A stretch of DNA of 64,000 bases from assembly GCA_013822765.1 (NCBI GenBank), contig PNKY01000001.1, positions 868,001 through 932,000 of the forward strand. Direction: 5' to 3'. Positions 63,225 to 64,000 of the stretch are shown piece after piece. Below the pieces are notes generated by a model, which ran no database searches, was not told the DNA's origin, and saw only the letters and a list, made by a program, of their open reading frames with translations. Numbering within the stretch: the first letter of the stretch is position 1; every line of letters begins with the position of its first letter. The DNA comes from Rhodospirillum sp. GTDB taxonomy: Bacteria > Pseudomonadota > Alphaproteobacteria > Dongiales > Dongiaceae. The position numbers and the translations under genes are program-made.

Positions 63225-64000
63225 TCAGTCGTTCGTGGGGGGCGGGGGAACCCGCAGCCCCGCCTTCACGAGACCTTCGACAACTGCCCGGATGATGTAC
63301 GGGGACGTACCGCGCTTCGCAAGATCGTCGGCGACGTGGTCTCCATAGTTCGGATCGATCTTGATGAGCTCCGCCAGGGCTATCTCGGCGTTCGCCTTGT
63401 CTCCCAGTTGCCCGTAGGCGGCTGCCGCGCATAGATAGCCATACAATACATAGCGTGCCTTCACCTGCAGGGCCTCTTGCAAGGCCGCTTGATAGTCGCC
63501 GTGCATATAGTGGTACTGGAAGGTCGCGATTCGATAGCCGCTGGGCGTGGCTGGGTTCCTTGCGAATGCCTCGCCGATCAATGGCCGACTGAGCGACCAT
63601 TGCTCTCTCATCGCATATCGAAGGCCGAGCTCGGCCAGCAGGTCCGGGTTGTGCGGGTCGATCGCCAGACCGCGCTTCGCGGTCGAGATGCTGGCTTCGT
63701 AGTCGTGCGCGAACCAGAAGGCCATGGAGAGCGCCAGGTAGCCGTCGGCGCCGGCGGGATCGAGCTCGATCGAGCGGCGGGCAAACTCGGTTGCTTCCTG
63801 CAGCGGGTCCGTCTCGACCAGATCCCTGCCGAAGCCGAAGCGGACGGTGTCGATATCCAGCAGGGCCAGGCTCGCATAGGCCCGGGCATAATAGGGATCG
63901 GCCTTGATCGTCTGTTCGAGACAGGCGCGCATGTCGCCATAGTCTCTCTGGTCGTACTCTCGCCAGCGTTGCCGGAACCGCACCACGCACTCATAGGACC
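63225..64000 (-). CDS. TPR-domain protein, C-terminal part (runs off the window)
   Basis: The frame is open to the window edge, beginning SYECVVRFRQRWREYDQRDY, so the N-terminus is missing. The visible 258 residues are tetratricopeptide repeats: ACLEQTIKADPYYARAYASLALL, EFARRSIELDPAGADGYLALSMAFW and SISTAKRGLAIDPHNPDLLAELG. This C-terminal TPR block resembles those of winged-helix (CadC-like) or adenylate cyclase-type regulators, but the output domain lies outside the window. Confidence 0.8.
   Translation of the reverse strand, partial: SYECVVRFRQRWREYDQRDYGDMRACLEQTIKADPYYARAYASLALLDIDTVRFGFGRDLVETDPLQEATEFARRSIELDPAGADGYLALSMAFWFAHDYEASISTAKRGLAIDPHNPDLLAELGLRYAMREQWSLSRPLIGEAFARNPATPSGYRIATFQYHYMHGDYQAALQEALQVKARYVLYGYLCAAAAYGQLGDKANAEIALAELIKIDPNYGDHVADDLAKRGTSPYIIRAVVEGLVKAGLRVPPPPTND

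Overview
The window is high-GC bacterial DNA. Its gene families and style fit an alphaproteobacterium, possibly Rhodospirillales- or Hyphomicrobiales-like (for example the Reyranella group). This is inference: no rRNA gene is present. Gene density is normal. No CRISPR array, integrase or intact insertion sequence was seen.

0-15.5 kb is mostly core and housekeeping. It holds the end of a TauE/SafE-type membrane protein, a GFA-fold protein, tRNA-Gln(CUG), a small methyltransferase, and a two-gene polysaccharide O-acetylation pair (AlgI-like MBOAT plus AlgX/J-like SGNH protein). A tight operon ppx/gppA-rlmE-ankyrin follows, then guaB, an RsmB-type rRNA methyltransferase, a GNAT acetyltransferase and guaA. 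A paired-hairpin palindromic repeat lies between guaB and the rsmB-like gene. A small HNH nuclease, a serine beta-lactamase-fold hydrolase and a decayed ornithine cyclodeaminase end follow.

15.9-31.9 kb is one secretion locus. A secreted DUF4331 protein, a periplasmic TPR protein and a HupE/UreJ-like membrane protein lead directly into a complete type II secretion system: prepilin peptidase, E, F, I, G, H, L, M, C, D, K, with J reversed at the end. A partial duplication of gspG precedes gspI, and gspI appears to have acquired the leader of gspH.

32-37 kb holds a broken 3-hydroxybutyrate dehydrogenase, an EmrA/EmrB-type efflux pair whose pump has an odd C-terminal tail, and a PQQ-dependent sugar dehydrogenase-like protein.

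37-52 kb is an envelope and signalling neighbourhood. It encodes a PLD-family lipoprotein, several small secreted proteins, a PRC-barrel protein, an OmpA-like protein with its domains in reversed order, a SPOR-containing D,D-carboxypeptidase, a chalcone isomerase-like protein, two large sensor kinases and two response regulators. Six intergenic 16-bp boxes (TGGACC-N2-GGYCCAA type), each followed 24-27 bases later by a TA-containing -10-like element, lie in this stretch. Four precede protein genes; two precede structured non-coding segments with C-rich hairpin loops that look like small RNA genes. I read this as an undescribed local regulon in which a FixJ-type response regulator may control envelope proteins and two sRNAs.

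52-62 kb is a probable catabolic locus on the minus strand: a five-gene oligopeptide-type ABC importer, a bicupin, a trimethylamine-dehydrogenase-family flavoprotein with an altered substrate pocket, and an ornithine cyclodeaminase-family enzyme. The window ends with an AI-2E-family permease and the C-terminal part of a TPR protein.
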